Shown: one piece after another, positions 26,346 to 35,121 of the stretch
Layout: every line of letters starts with the position of its first letter
How positions within the stretch are numbered: position 1 is the stretch's first letter
From: an uncultured Arenicella sp.
Lineage (GTDB): Bacteria > Pseudomonadota > Gammaproteobacteria > Arenicellales > Arenicellaceae
Assembly (NCBI GenBank): GCA_938048185.1
Contig: CALIVT010000011.1
Coordinates: 1 to 42,881, forward strand
Direction of reading: 5' to 3'
Length of the DNA stretch: 42,881 bases
Made by a program: the position numbers and the translations under genes
Notes under the pieces: generated by a model
Seen by the model: the letters and a program-made list of their open reading frames with translations, nothing else
The model's database searches: none
Told to the model about the DNA's origin: nothing

Positions 26346-26567
26346 TTAAATTCCGTTCTCGCGCATCATTTTGTCGCGTTCCTCTACACTTTGATTTAAT
26401 ACATCCTCTACCTCTTTCGCCTTTTCAAGAGCATCTAGCTGTGGTGAAATTGTTTTCTCTAGCGCGGTCTTGCCTTCGGATGACGTATTAGATGTCTTGT
26501 CGGCAGCGTCGCCGCACGCACTCAAGAAAAAAACTAACGCCAGCCCGACGGTAATTAATTTAATCAT
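26346..26567 (-). CDS. Small lipoprotein, unknown function
   Basis: 73 residues from the ATG at 26567, which has an AGG eight bases upstream; a start six codons earlier is possible. The signal peptide ends in a lipobox FLSAC with Cys18 lipidated. The mature part is about 55 residues, charged, with a predicted helix (SPQLDALEKAKEVEDVLNQS). No family recognised. It follows the nitroreductase gene by two bases. Confidence 0.65.
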   Translation of the reverse strand: MIKLITVGLALVFFLSACGDAADKTSNTSSEGKTALEKTISPQLDALEKAKEVEDVLNQSVEERDKMMRENGI

Positions 26568-26569
26568 AA

Positions 26570-27151
26570 CTAAACCTGTGACCATATTTTAGAGAGCTCG
26601 AGCCGATCATTAGGCGTCTCATTATTACGCTGCTCGTCGCTCAATTCATTGAGATCGGCGAGTTTGCCGATTGTAAACCCCATTAATACCTCGGCCTGAT
26701 CAGTATCGACCTGGAGGTAGTCACTCGCTTCGCCTTTTTTGATGCCACCCAAACCATGTGTATATAAACCTTCCATGCGCGCCTGTAATGTCATCGCCAT
26801 CCAGGCTGCACCACTGTCAAAGTCATAGTAAGAGTTTGGCTTGCCGTTGTGCTCAAAATGCTTTTGCCCCACTAAAAACCCAATGACCGATGCGTCTTTC
26901 GCCCACGCTTGATTCGCGTCAACCAATAGCGCCAGAAAATCATCAAAGGTGTTTTTAGTCGACGTATAGAAGCGCCAAGGTTGCGCATTAAAGCAGGACG
27001 GAGACCAGCGCGCGGCATCCATCATGCGATGCATTACCTCGTCACTAATTTCGTGCTTCTGAAACGCTCTGGGAGACCAGCGTTCTATAAACAACGGATC
27101 AATACCTGATTGGTTTGCTCGTGCCGCGAAGTTAATTTCTGAATTGCTCAT
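26570..27151 (-). CDS. Nitroreductase family flavoprotein
   Basis: 193 residues, FMN-binding nitroreductase fold. RWSPRAFQKHEIS and ARWSPSCFNAQPWRF are the standard flavin-binding N-terminal motifs, with GAAWMAMTLQARMEGLYTHGLGG split in the centre and an ending near VLMGFTIGKLADL. These enzymes reduce nitro compounds, quinones or flavins with NAD(P)H. The natural substrate cannot be inferred. It lies 128 bases downstream of the RND pump gene. Confidence 0.88.
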   Translation of the reverse strand: MSNSEINFAARANQSGIDPLFIERWSPRAFQKHEISDEVMHRMMDAARWSPSCFNAQPWRFYTSTKNTFDDFLALLVDANQAWAKDASVIGFLVGQKHFEHNGKPNSYYDFDSGAAWMAMTLQARMEGLYTHGLGGIKKGEASDYLQVDTDQAEVLMGFTIGKLADLNELSDEQRNNETPNDRLELSKIWSQV

Positions 27152-27258
27152 AGCTCTAGGTTTTTTCTAGGTAGCGGAATTTATTGTCGGACCTGAGCAA
27201 GAATTAGTGTACGCATTTAAATCGCGTTTACAAACCAACGCTAAAGACCAAACCCGAA

Positions 27259-27296
27259 AATCGAACCTAGGAATCGAACCTAGGAATCGAACTTAG
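27259..27296. repeat. 13-bp tandem repeat spanning the RND pump stop codon
   Basis: AATCGAACCTAGG at 27259-27271 and 27272-27284, then a third, imperfect copy (AATCGAACTTAG) at 27285-27296. The RND pump stop (27280-27282, minus strand) lies in the second unit. Read on the minus strand, each CCTAGG-TTCGATT-CCTAGG looks like a tRNA T-arm. Confidence 0.93.
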
Positions 27297-30200
27297 CTTT
27301 TTCGTACGTAGCCCGTAAGCGAGCAGCGCGTGCAGCACCGTTAACTCGCGACCAAATCTTGTCTCCGACGACTAATAGTGACGGTACCAACAATAGCGTC
27401 ACAAAGAAAGCAACGAGTAATGCAAATGCCAAGGAAATGACCGTAGGCTTCAAAAATGCCGATTGGCTAGACTGCTCTAACATTAAAGGTATTAAGCCGA
27501 TGAAGGTAGTAACCGAGGTAATTAAAATGGCGCGAAAGCGTGACTTGCCGGCACTAACAATTGATTCTTCGACGCTGAAGCCTTCGGCTAAATTCCGCTT
27601 ATACGCATCGACCAGCACTAAATTGTCGTTGATAACCACGCCGAAGGCTGCGATCACGCCAAAGAAGCTAAACAATGAAAACGACTCACTCATAATAAAG
27701 TGACCGATTACTGCACCCGCGAACGCGAACGGTAGGGCCACTAAAATTACCACCGGTTGAAAATAGCTTTTAAACGCAATCGCGAGTAAGAAAACCACTG
27801 CGGCCAACGCGATCATGCCAAGCCGCCCCATTTCAGCGCCGAACTCTTCTTGCGCGACTTGTTCACCAACGGCCGCTCGCGTGAGGCCCGGGTACCGTTT
27901 TTCTAACTGCGGGAAAAAATCTTCATTTAACTCTTCCATAATTTGCTCGAGAATAGGCTCGCTTAGATAGCCCTGTACCCGGCCTGCGCGAAGCCCGTCC
28001 CAATGACGTATTTGCTTTAATCCCGGGCCGTATGAAATGTCGACAATTGACGTTAAAGGTACTTCTCGGCCATCGCTGGTTCGCACCCTAAAGTGTTTTA
28101 GACTCTCCAGTGAATTACGGCTTGCACGCGGATAACGCACCATAACTCGTACATCCTGCGATTCTCTCGGGAGGCGTTGTACTTCTTGCCCAAAATAGGC
28201 TTGACGAACTTGCTGTATCACTTGCCCTAGGTTTAAACCCAGTTGCTCGGCGCCCGGTTTTAAATCAAACCTAAGTTCCTCGCTCGCACTGTCGAGATTA
28301 TTTGACACATCGTATAGAGCAGAATAACCACGTAACTTTTCGGTAATTTCGTCGATTGCTAGCTGCAACTGACCGAGGTCTGAGTGACGCACGGAAATAT
28401 CCATATCGGGGCCGTCGTTATCCACCGAATACCCAACCGTGACTTTTTTGGCCTCGGCGATGGGGCCAATTCGCTCACGTAAATCTAAGGCTACTTCTTT
28501 GGCGCTCATAGCCCGTGTTTCTGGTGGCGCGAGTCGCATTATTGCAAGCACACTGTCGCGTCGAGAGCGGGTATACCAGTTTTCGATAACGTCGCTATTG
28601 CCACCTTGTTCCGCGTTTTCTTGAACGTCAGCGATTAAGCCTTCTTGCGCGGCTTGTAACTGTGCCAAAATCTCGAGCGCCCGATCATACGTGGTGCCCT
28701 CGCGTAACTCGATATTGACGTCGACTTGCTCAGATTCAACTTCGGGATTAAATGAGGTTTTAACGTAGTTACCACCCATTAGGCCGCCGACAACCACCAC
28801 AAATATCGCAAAAAAGCTGACGATGGTAATAACAGGTGCCTTTAACGCTTTTTCGAGAAAGGCGCCGTACTTAACTTGACCAAACCAGACTATGCTCTCA
28901 GACACCCGATTTTGCATCCGCGCGATGCGGCTCTTAGGGTTCACCGGCTTAATGTTTGATAAATGCGCAGGCAAAATAAACAGTGATTCGATTAGCGAAA
29001 ACGCGAGAGCGAGAATGACCACCCAAGTTATTTGACGGGTGTACTCGGAGGTAACTCCACTGACAAATAACCACGGTAAAAACGCTATAATCGTGGTTAA
29101 CACACCAAATATTACCGGTTTGGAGACACGAAACGCACCATTGGTGGCACCGCTTAGACCAACGTTGCCGCGTTCTACTTCAGTGTGTATGCGCTCGCCG
29201 ACAATAATCGCGTCATCGACCACAATTCCCAGCACTAAGAGAAAAGCGAAGGTAGACAACATATTTAGCGAAACGCCAAGGCTCGGCATGAGCACGAATG
29301 TGCCCGCATAGGCGGTTGCAACGCCAGCGGAGACCCAAAACGCAACAATTGGGCGTAAGGTTAGAAACAACACCATAAACACTAGAATCAAGCCGGAAAA
29401 TGCGGCCCAGCCGATGCTAGACATGCGCGACTTGAAGTCAACTGCGGCGTCGGTCCAAAGGGTTAGACTTACGCCGTCAGGCAGCGCTTCGCGACGTTTT
29501 TCCATCCACTCGTTAACCGATTGCGACATCTGTATCACGTCCATTTCTTCACTGGACATAACTTGAATAAGCGCAGCCGGCTCGCCATTTAAGGTTGCAA
29601 GGATTTCATCTTCTTCAAAACCATCAATGACGGTGGCAACGTCGCCGACTTTAATCACCCCGCCTTGCGGTAGTTGTCGCACCACAATACTCGAAAAATC
29701 GACCTGATTGTCAGCCAGGTTATCGGTCCGCAGGGTGTAAGCGCCGCCCGAAGTGTAAACATTGCCGGCGGCGACGTTAATCGATGAACCGCGAATGGCA
29801 CTGGCTATTTCATCGATTGAGATTCGATATCGTCGTAGCGCGCTTTCACTTACTTCAATCGAAATCTCCTCATTGCGGGTACCAAAGGTTTCCACCACCG
29901 CGACGCCTTTAAGTTGCGCGACCTCGCGTCGCATCTCATCCGCCATTCTCTTAAGTGCTGCTTCGCCGATCGTGCCGTGCACAGCCACACGAATGACTTC
30001 CTCGCGATTTACCCACTGACTAATACGAGGCTGCTCGATATCAGGCGGAAGGCTTGAAATGCCTTGCACGCGACTGGTCACGGCATCTAACACAGACGAA
30101 AAATCTGAGGTGTTTTGCGCCATGATGAACACACCGCCCCAACCTTCGCGAGACTCAGAGCGCACCCAATCCAAACTTTCTAAATCGCGTAACGATTCTT

Positions 30201-30405
30201 CGATACGTGAGACGACTTGCTGCTCAACGTCTTTCGGGCTAGCGCCCGGCCAGGTGACAATCACCTGCATTCCTGGGAACGGTATGGTGGGGAAAATTTC
30301 ACGCTCTAGCTGTTTAAAGCCAAAGATACCCGCCAGTAAAATACCGATCATCAACAGATTCGCAGCGACATGGTTATCGGCCCACCAATGAATAATACCT
30401 TTCAT
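27280..30405 (-). CDS. Efflux RND transporter permease (HAE1/AcrB family)
   Basis: 1041 residues, inner-membrane proton-driven pump with twelve transmembrane helices. The family opening ANLLMIGILLAGIFG, the first periplasmic porter block from IFPTIPFPGMQVIVTWPGAS, and the TM4 proton-relay VVDDAIIVGERI (near residue 400) are visible; the second transmembrane block has GVVINDNLVLVDAYKR. Substrate class is not determinable. It lies ten bases downstream of its adaptor. No outer-membrane TolC-like gene is adjacent. The C-terminal codons lie within a 13-bp tandem repeat. Confidence 0.95.
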   Translation of the reverse strand: MKGIIHWWADNHVAANLLMIGILLAGIFGFKQLEREIFPTIPFPGMQVIVTWPGASPKDVEQQVVSRIEESLRDLESLDWVRSESREGWGGVFIMAQNTSDFSSVLDAVTSRVQGISSLPPDIEQPRISQWVNREEVIRVAVHGTIGEAALKRMADEMRREVAQLKGVAVVETFGTRNEEISIEVSESALRRYRISIDEIASAIRGSSINVAAGNVYTSGGAYTLRTDNLADNQVDFSSIVVRQLPQGGVIKVGDVATVIDGFEEDEILATLNGEPAALIQVMSSEEMDVIQMSQSVNEWMEKRREALPDGVSLTLWTDAAVDFKSRMSSIGWAAFSGLILVFMVLFLTLRPIVAFWVSAGVATAYAGTFVLMPSLGVSLNMLSTFAFLLVLGIVVDDAIIVGERIHTEVERGNVGLSGATNGAFRVSKPVIFGVLTTIIAFLPWLFVSGVTSEYTRQITWVVILALAFSLIESLFILPAHLSNIKPVNPKSRIARMQNRVSESIVWFGQVKYGAFLEKALKAPVITIVSFFAIFVVVVGGLMGGNYVKTSFNPEVESEQVDVNIELREGTTYDRALEILAQLQAAQEGLIADVQENAEQGGNSDVIENWYTRSRRDSVLAIMRLAPPETRAMSAKEVALDLRERIGPIAEAKKVTVGYSVDNDGPDMDISVRHSDLGQLQLAIDEITEKLRGYSALYDVSNNLDSASEELRFDLKPGAEQLGLNLGQVIQQVRQAYFGQEVQRLPRESQDVRVMVRYPRASRNSLESLKHFRVRTSDGREVPLTSIVDISYGPGLKQIRHWDGLRAGRVQGYLSEPILEQIMEELNEDFFPQLEKRYPGLTRAAVGEQVAQEEFGAEMGRLGMIALAAVVFLLAIAFKSYFQPVVILVALPFAFAGAVIGHFIMSESFSLFSFFGVIAAFGVVINDNLVLVDAYKRNLAEGFSVEESIVSAGKSRFRAILITSVTTFIGLIPLMLEQSSQSAFLKPTVISLAFALLVAFFVTLLLVPSLLVVGDKIWSRVNGAARAARLRATYEKAKFDS

Positions 30406-30415
30406 AGTGTCGCTC

Positions 30416-31777
30416 CTAAGCCCTTGCTTGTTGTGGATCGGCGGCCAGCGACTCGCGCTCTTGGCCCGACACCTCAGGAACGACTGATTGACTACTCTCT
30501 TTTATTTCGTCAGGGCCAGCTTCCTCTTGCTGCGCGTCTCGCTCAGCCTCTGTATCGATAGCGTCAACGTTTGCTGGTTGAGCACTCGCATTCATTTCTT
30601 GAGGTAGCTTTACCGGCATGCCGTCGTACGCACCCGGTACGGGCGACACAATCACACGGTCACCAACCGCTAACTGCGATTGGTCATTGAAACTAACAAT
30701 TACTCGGTCTGCCGACGTGTAAATTGGCTTAACGGGTTTCAAACGCAAGGCTTGATCTTGATACACATAAACTTGTGACCCATTGCGCAAGGCCGTGCGC
30801 GGTATTTCCAAACCACTAAGCTTACGGGGCGACGCCAATTGCACGTCTACAAACATGCCCGGAACCAGCGGCAAAGCACTAGAATCTATTACGCCAAATG
30901 GATTCTCGACCACAATTGTGGCGAACAGTAAACGAGTCTGGCTATCCACACTGGCATCAACCCCTTTGACCTTGCCTTGCCACACGCGCTGCTCTGAGCC
31001 AAAAAGCGTCGTGACGGTCGCACCTAAGTCATTCCCATCTTGCGCGTCAGCGGAGTAACCAAGCGTTAAACCAAGCTCGTCGATTTGCACATCGGTCATC
31101 GGAATGCGAACTTCCATTGCATCAGTCGCGAATACACGACCGATACTCGAACCGCGAGATAAAAACTGCCCAAGCTCCGCTGACTTGCTCATAATGCGTC
31201 CATCAAACGGAGCGCTAATTTTAGTCCGATCGTAATTCAACTTGGCCGCAGATAACTCGGCTTTAGCGGCGTTTAAGCGTGCCGTCGCTCGGTCTATTTG
31301 GGGTTTGTTGAGTAATAAGGGGTTAGCCTCTGAGATAGGCCTGTTCTGCAAACGAGTCCATTGATCAATATTACTCTTCGCCGTGGCTAGCTCAATATCG
31401 ACGTCGACCTTCGCAGCTGCAACCGATGCTTCGGCTGATTTAAGCGCGACTTGATAGTCTGCATCATCAATCTGTAGCAGCGTCTCGCCGGCCTTGAATT
31501 CACCGCCTTCAACAAATTTACTCGACACCGACGTAACCTTGCCGGCTACTTGCGTAACTAGCTCAATATTGGTTTTCGCCCTGACTTCACCTTGAAAGCT
31601 CGCAAAAACAGTCTGTTCCTTGAGGTCTGCGTCTGCGGTTCTGACGACAAGAGGCGTCTTAATCGCCTCTTCCTCTTCTGCTTCTGGTTTCAAGGCGATC
31701 ATTGCCGAGGTCACGCCTATTGCAATAGCGCAAATGCCTAACCCAAGTAAAAAGGGCTTAAAGCGACTGGTTTCCAT
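30416..31777 (-). CDS. RND efflux periplasmic adaptor (HlyD/MFP family)
   Basis: 453 residues. An N-terminal anchor (about 9-28) leads to a lipoyl half (TNIELVTQVAGKVTSVSSKF split), an alpha-helical hairpin with Ala/Lys heptads (about 110-175), the second lipoyl half (ISAPFDGRIMSKSAELGQFL region) and beta-barrel domains. The last 50 residues are an unusual acidic, Gln/Ala/Glu-rich tail outside the common MFP fold. An AGGAG Shine-Dalgarno precedes the ATG. It couples the pump to an outer-membrane channel. Confidence 0.92.
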   Translation of the reverse strand: METSRFKPFLLGLGICAIAIGVTSAMIALKPEAEEEEAIKTPLVVRTADADLKEQTVFASFQGEVRAKTNIELVTQVAGKVTSVSSKFVEGGEFKAGETLLQIDDADYQVALKSAEASVAAAKVDVDIELATAKSNIDQWTRLQNRPISEANPLLLNKPQIDRATARLNAAKAELSAAKLNYDRTKISAPFDGRIMSKSAELGQFLSRGSSIGRVFATDAMEVRIPMTDVQIDELGLTLGYSADAQDGNDLGATVTTLFGSEQRVWQGKVKGVDASVDSQTRLLFATIVVENPFGVIDSSALPLVPGMFVDVQLASPRKLSGLEIPRTALRNGSQVYVYQDQALRLKPVKPIYTSADRVIVSFNDQSQLAVGDRVIVSPVPGAYDGMPVKLPQEMNASAQPANVDAIDTEAERDAQQEEAGPDEIKESSQSVVPEVSGQERESLAADPQQARA

Positions 31778-31800
31778 GGTTAGCTCCTAAAGTGCCTTAC

Positions 31801-31820
31801 TGGTTTTTCGATAAAAACCA
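31801..31820. promoter_or_regulatory. 8-bp inverted repeat in the leader of the RND adaptor gene
   Basis: TGGTTTTT, a four-base spacer CGAT, then AAAAACCA. It lies 24 bases before the adaptor start codon. Too close and without a T-tract to be a simple terminator; it may be a repressor operator (as for many RND pumps) or a leader hairpin. Confidence 0.45.
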
Positions 31821-31985
31821 AGTATTAACAAAGGTTATATAGAGGCGAGCCTAAAAATTTAAACGACCCAAGCAGCAACAATATAGACTCGACGTCTACT
31901 TTTAGCGCACCACTATTATCCGCCTATAAAATGTGTCTGCCATTAAGATGCGATTAAACAGTGTTTGGATTCAAAAAAATAGAAT

Positions 31986-32525
31986 TTATTTTCTCGATTG
32001 TAATAGTGCCCAATTTACTTCGACCTCACCCGCCTCTCCCGCGATAAAAGCTGACTGCCCGGTAATGGTTACAGACAAGTCCAAGGTGCGTTGCAATAGG
32101 GCCGCAAAGCGCTCTATTTCAGTGTGGTTGATGCGTATAATTTCCGCATTAAGCAAACCAAATTTGCCCTGCCCTTGTTGCCACCACGTATCCGATTTAG
32201 CGTTAAAGCTATAAATTTTTACGTTTTTCGCTACGCGCGACGCTTTCTTAACCCGCTCGTGCGCGGGCTCACCAACGTCAATCCAGAGCGACGTCTGGTC
32301 ATCCATCGTTCTTACCCACAAATCGGGCTGCTCGACGTCGCTTAAGCCTTTGGTAAATGCCAAACCTGCTTGCGCATTGATACAATACGCCAATACGCGT
32401 GTCATCATCCGCTCCGGGGTTTCTGAGGGGTGTAAAGCCACGGTTAAATTCAAAGTGTCGTAGTAGTTGCGTTCGAGGTCAGACAGTGCAATCCTCATCT
32501 TGTAAATCGTTGGTTTTATGGCCAC
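31986..32525 (-). CDS. yaeQ: YaeQ family protein
   Basis: 179 residues, the usual length. The start GTG at 32525 gives MAIKPTIYK, matching the conserved YaeQ N-terminus; HPSETPERMMTRVLAY, FTKGLSDVEQPDLW and WIDVGEPAHERVKKA are the family blocks. YaeQ has a PD-(D/E)XK nuclease-like fold; its role is unclear. It lies upstream of the RND adaptor on the same strand, separated by 208 bases. Confidence 0.95.
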   Translation of the reverse strand: MAIKPTIYKMRIALSDLERNYYDTLNLTVALHPSETPERMMTRVLAYCINAQAGLAFTKGLSDVEQPDLWVRTMDDQTSLWIDVGEPAHERVKKASRVAKNVKIYSFNAKSDTWWQQGQGKFGLLNAEIIRINHTEIERFAALLQRTLDLSVTITGQSAFIAGEAGEVEVNWALLQSRK

Positions 32526-32624
32526 GAGACGTATTCCTATTTGTTGTTTTAGGCACTGGGTTTAGAGCGCTGCCCTGGGATGCGGAATTTATAACGTTTA
32601 TTTATCACTAACGCGAGGAAAACA

Positions 32625-33842
32625 ATGACTATCGGTGTCGGCGGCAGCAATGCAGAAACTGAGTTAGCTCGTTTGAGCGACATGACGACAGGCTTAGAGC
32701 CAATTTCCAAGGCTGAGTTCGCAGAACGAATTCAGCAGGCCTGCGCCTTAATGCAGGCCAACAATATTGACGCGGTGTACCTGAATGCGGGTACCAACCT
32801 ATATTACTTTACCGGCACCCGTTGGGGCGCGAGTGAACGCATGGTTGGGGCATTGCTCTTGGCTACGGGCGAATTGCACTATATTGCGCCCTATTTCGAG
32901 ATTGCTACCATCAATGGCTATATGCTTATCCAAGGTAAAGTTCACGGTTGGCAAGAGCATGAAAGCCCGTACCAATTGTTTGGCGACATGCTTGCCACGC
33001 TAGGCATAGAAAACGCCCGCGTTGGCTTAGATGAAGCCTGCTCATTTTTTATTAGTGACGGTTTGGCGCAAGCTTGCCCCACGGTTAAATTTGTCAACGC
33101 CAAATCAATTACGGCTGAATGCCGTATGCGCAAATCATCAGCCGAACTCACGTTAATGCAGTGTGCTAAAGACATGACATTAGAAGTTCACAAAAGCGCC
33201 GCTAAAATTCTGCGCGAGGGCATATCAACCACTGAAGTCAGTGAGTTTATTCATCATGCTCATCGAGCGGTGGGCGCACCTAAAGGTTCTTATTTTTGCA
33301 TTGTGCTGTTTGGCGAAGACAGCGCCTATCCGCATGGTGTTAGCAACCCTAAAGACCTAGAACACGGTGATATGGTATTGATTGATACTGGCTGCCAAGT
33401 TCAGGGTTACAATTCAGACATCACGCGCACCTATGTATTCGGAGAACCTACGGCACGCGACCGCGAAGTATGGAACCAAGAAAAAGCCAGCCAAGCCGCC
33501 GGTTTCGCAGCGGCACAACTCGGTAAAGGCTGCGGCACGGTCGACGACGCTGCGCGCGCTTACTTGATAGACCAAGGCTATGGACCCGGCTACGCAACCC
33601 CGGGCCTGTCACACCGTACCGGTCACGGCATCGGCTTAGACATACATGAATGGCCGTATCTAGTCAGCAGCGACACTACCCCCTTAGACGTAGGTATGTG
33701 TTTCAGTAACGAGCCGATGATCAGCATTCCTGGAGAATTTGGCATTCGCCTCGAGGATCACTTTTACATGACCGAAGACGGCCCGAAGTGGTTTACTGAA
33801 CCCTCCCATTCGATCGATGACCCGTTTGGTCTAAACGTTTGA
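32625..33842 (+). CDS. M24 family metallopeptidase (Xaa-Pro peptidase-like)
   Basis: 405 residues. The creatinase-like N-terminal domain (about 28-165) precedes a pita-bread catalytic domain (about 172-400). The five metal ligands are visible: LIDTGC, SDITR, HRTGHGIG, SNEPM and RLEDH. Cytoplasmic. GAGGAAA precedes the ATG. Such enzymes remove N-terminal residues before proline or process other X-Pro compounds; specificity is unknown. elaA follows after ten bases. Confidence 0.92.
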   Translation: MTIGVGGSNAETELARLSDMTTGLEPISKAEFAERIQQACALMQANNIDAVYLNAGTNLYYFTGTRWGASERMVGALLLATGELHYIAPYFEIATINGYMLIQGKVHGWQEHESPYQLFGDMLATLGIENARVGLDEACSFFISDGLAQACPTVKFVNAKSITAECRMRKSSAELTLMQCAKDMTLEVHKSAAKILREGISTTEVSEFIHHAHRAVGAPKGSYFCIVLFGEDSAYPHGVSNPKDLEHGDMVLIDTGCQVQGYNSDITRTYVFGEPTARDREVWNQEKASQAAGFAAAQLGKGCGTVDDAARAYLIDQGYGPGYATPGLSHRTGHGIGLDIHEWPYLVSSDTTPLDVGMCFSNEPMISIPGEFGIRLEDHFYMTEDGPKWFTEPSHSIDDPFGLNV

Positions 33843-33852
33843 AGGCCCCCCA

Positions 33853-34329
33853 TTGATTAACTGGCAAATCAAAACTTTCGATGAACTGAGCAACGATGAG
33901 CTCTTCGAGGTATTGCGGCTAAGACAAGCCGTATTTGTCGTTGAACAAGAGTGCGCCTACCCTGATATTGACGCGACCGATAAAGTTGCCTTACATCTAC
34001 TGGGCTATTTAGCGGGCGAGCCGCACGCTGAACTCGCTGTGTATGCGCGCCTAATCAAGCCTGGCGTGACTTACGAGTATGCGTCGATTGGCCGTGTCGT
34101 TGTGGCACCACAAGCGCGTGGCAAAGACTACGGACGAGCGCTGATGTTACGTGCAATTACTGAGGTCGAGCAACGGTATCCGCACGGCCCGATCAAAATT
34201 GGGGCGCAACAGCATTTAGAAACCTTCTACGTGAGCTTAGGCTTTGAGCGCGTCTCGGAAATGTACTTAGAAGACGATATTCCACACATCGACATGATGC
34301 GCGGCTCGCCACCCTTTAGTCAGCATTAA
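33853..34329 (+). CDS. elaA: ElaA-like GNAT acetyltransferase
   Basis: 158 residues, starting with TTG at 33853 behind GAAGG. The ElaA signature L-x-x-LRLRQAVFVVEQECAYPD-x-D-x-x-D is present, then IGRVVVAPQARGKDYGRALM for acetyl-CoA binding and IGAQQHLETFYVSLGFE near the end. The substrate of ElaA is unknown. It ends inside the tail of the convergent esterase gene (14-base overlap). Confidence 0.92.
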   Translation: MINWQIKTFDELSNDELFEVLRLRQAVFVVEQECAYPDIDATDKVALHLLGYLAGEPHAELAVYARLIKPGVTYEYASIGRVVVAPQARGKDYGRALMLRAITEVEQRYPHGPIKIGAQQHLETFYVSLGFERVSEMYLEDDIPHIDMMRGSPPFSQH

Positions 34330-35113
34330 ATACGCTATTAATCCATTTTCCGATTTCGATAATCTGCTCCATCGCCACCTGATGCTCCATTGGGTAAGTC
34401 TGCCAACGTATGTCGTAGCCCAAAGCCGCAAGCGCATCCACGCTGGACCTACCTAGGCTGAGCGGTACCACCGGGTCATGAGTGCCGTGGCTGGCGAAGA
34501 TCGGTGTCTGCTTATTGGCCTCCTTTTGCGCACTTTCTGTGTCTTCTAGAAATGGTAAATAGGTCGACAACGCGAGCAGTCCGCCGAGTTTAAACTCGCT
34601 GCGAACACCTGCGAAATAAGTCACTGCCCCACCCTGAGAAAAGCCGGCCAAGATAATATTCTCACTGGCTATGCCAGCGGTGATCTGCGCTTGAATAATA
34701 TCATCAACCATCGCCTGTGATTCAGCCATCCCAACCGCATCTTGCTTATCTTCGATACTCATACCCTTAATATCGTACCAACCGGGCATGCGCATGCCGC
34801 CATTGATCGTAATCGCACGATCAGGTGCTTGTGGGAAAATAAACTGAATTGCGCGCTTAGGGTCTAAACCTAACTCTGGCACGATTGGTGGAAAATCATT
34901 GGACGATGCGCCCAAGCCATGCAGCCAGATAATTACGTGCTCGGGCTGGCCCTCACCGTGCACGAGTTCAATTGAATTTGCGGGTAATTTCATACTTGAA
35001 TGCTTAATTGAATGTTTAGTTGATTGCTCGGCTGAATGCCTGGTCTTTGCTGTTGATGATACGCAAAGCGCTAGGAATAAAAGTACCCATAGCGATCGGC
35101 GTTGACGTCTCAT
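34316..35113 (-). CDS. Carboxylesterase/phospholipase-type hydrolase, predicted exported
   Basis: 265 residues. The core (from about 41) is the YpfH/EstB carboxylesterase family: WLHGLGASSNDFPPIVPEL, FPQAPDRAITINGGMRMPGWYD, nucleophile S159 in GFSQGG, Asp in GTHDPVVP and His in MEHQVAMEQ. The first 22 residues look like a signal peptide (RRQRR, then a hydrophobic run). Residues 24-40 are a repetitive xxHS stretch encoded by a 12-bp repeat. If translation began at Met41 the protein would be cytoplasmic and typical for the family. Confidence 0.87.
   Translation of the reverse strand: MRRQRRSLWVLLFLALCVSSTAKTRHSAEQSTKHSIKHSSMKLPANSIELVHGEGQPEHVIIWLHGLGASSNDFPPIVPELGLDPKRAIQFIFPQAPDRAITINGGMRMPGWYDIKGMSIEDKQDAVGMAESQAMVDDIIQAQITAGIASENIILAGFSQGGAVTYFAGVRSEFKLGGLLALSTYLPFLEDTESAQKEANKQTPIFASHGTHDPVVPLSLGRSSVDALAALGYDIRWQTYPMEHQVAMEQIIEIGKWINSVFNAD
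34996..35043. repeat. 12-bp repeat, four copies, in the esterase N-terminus
   Basis: Units start at 34996, 35008, 35020 and 35032, consensus TTGAATGCTTAG. Being a multiple of three it encodes a tetrapeptide repeat close to x-K-H-S just after the predicted signal peptide. Confidence 0.85.
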
Positions 35114-35121
35114 TTGATCGA

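Noticed and set aside
27259-27296. Possible tRNA gene from the T-arm-like sequence
   Set aside because: No acceptor, D-arm or anticodon arm can be built around it, and the sequence on the 5' side is coding for the RND pump.
29039-30391. Several plus-strand open frames of 85-110 codons opposite the RND pump
   Set aside because: They mirror the codon pattern of the long minus-strand pump gene and have no recognisable domains.
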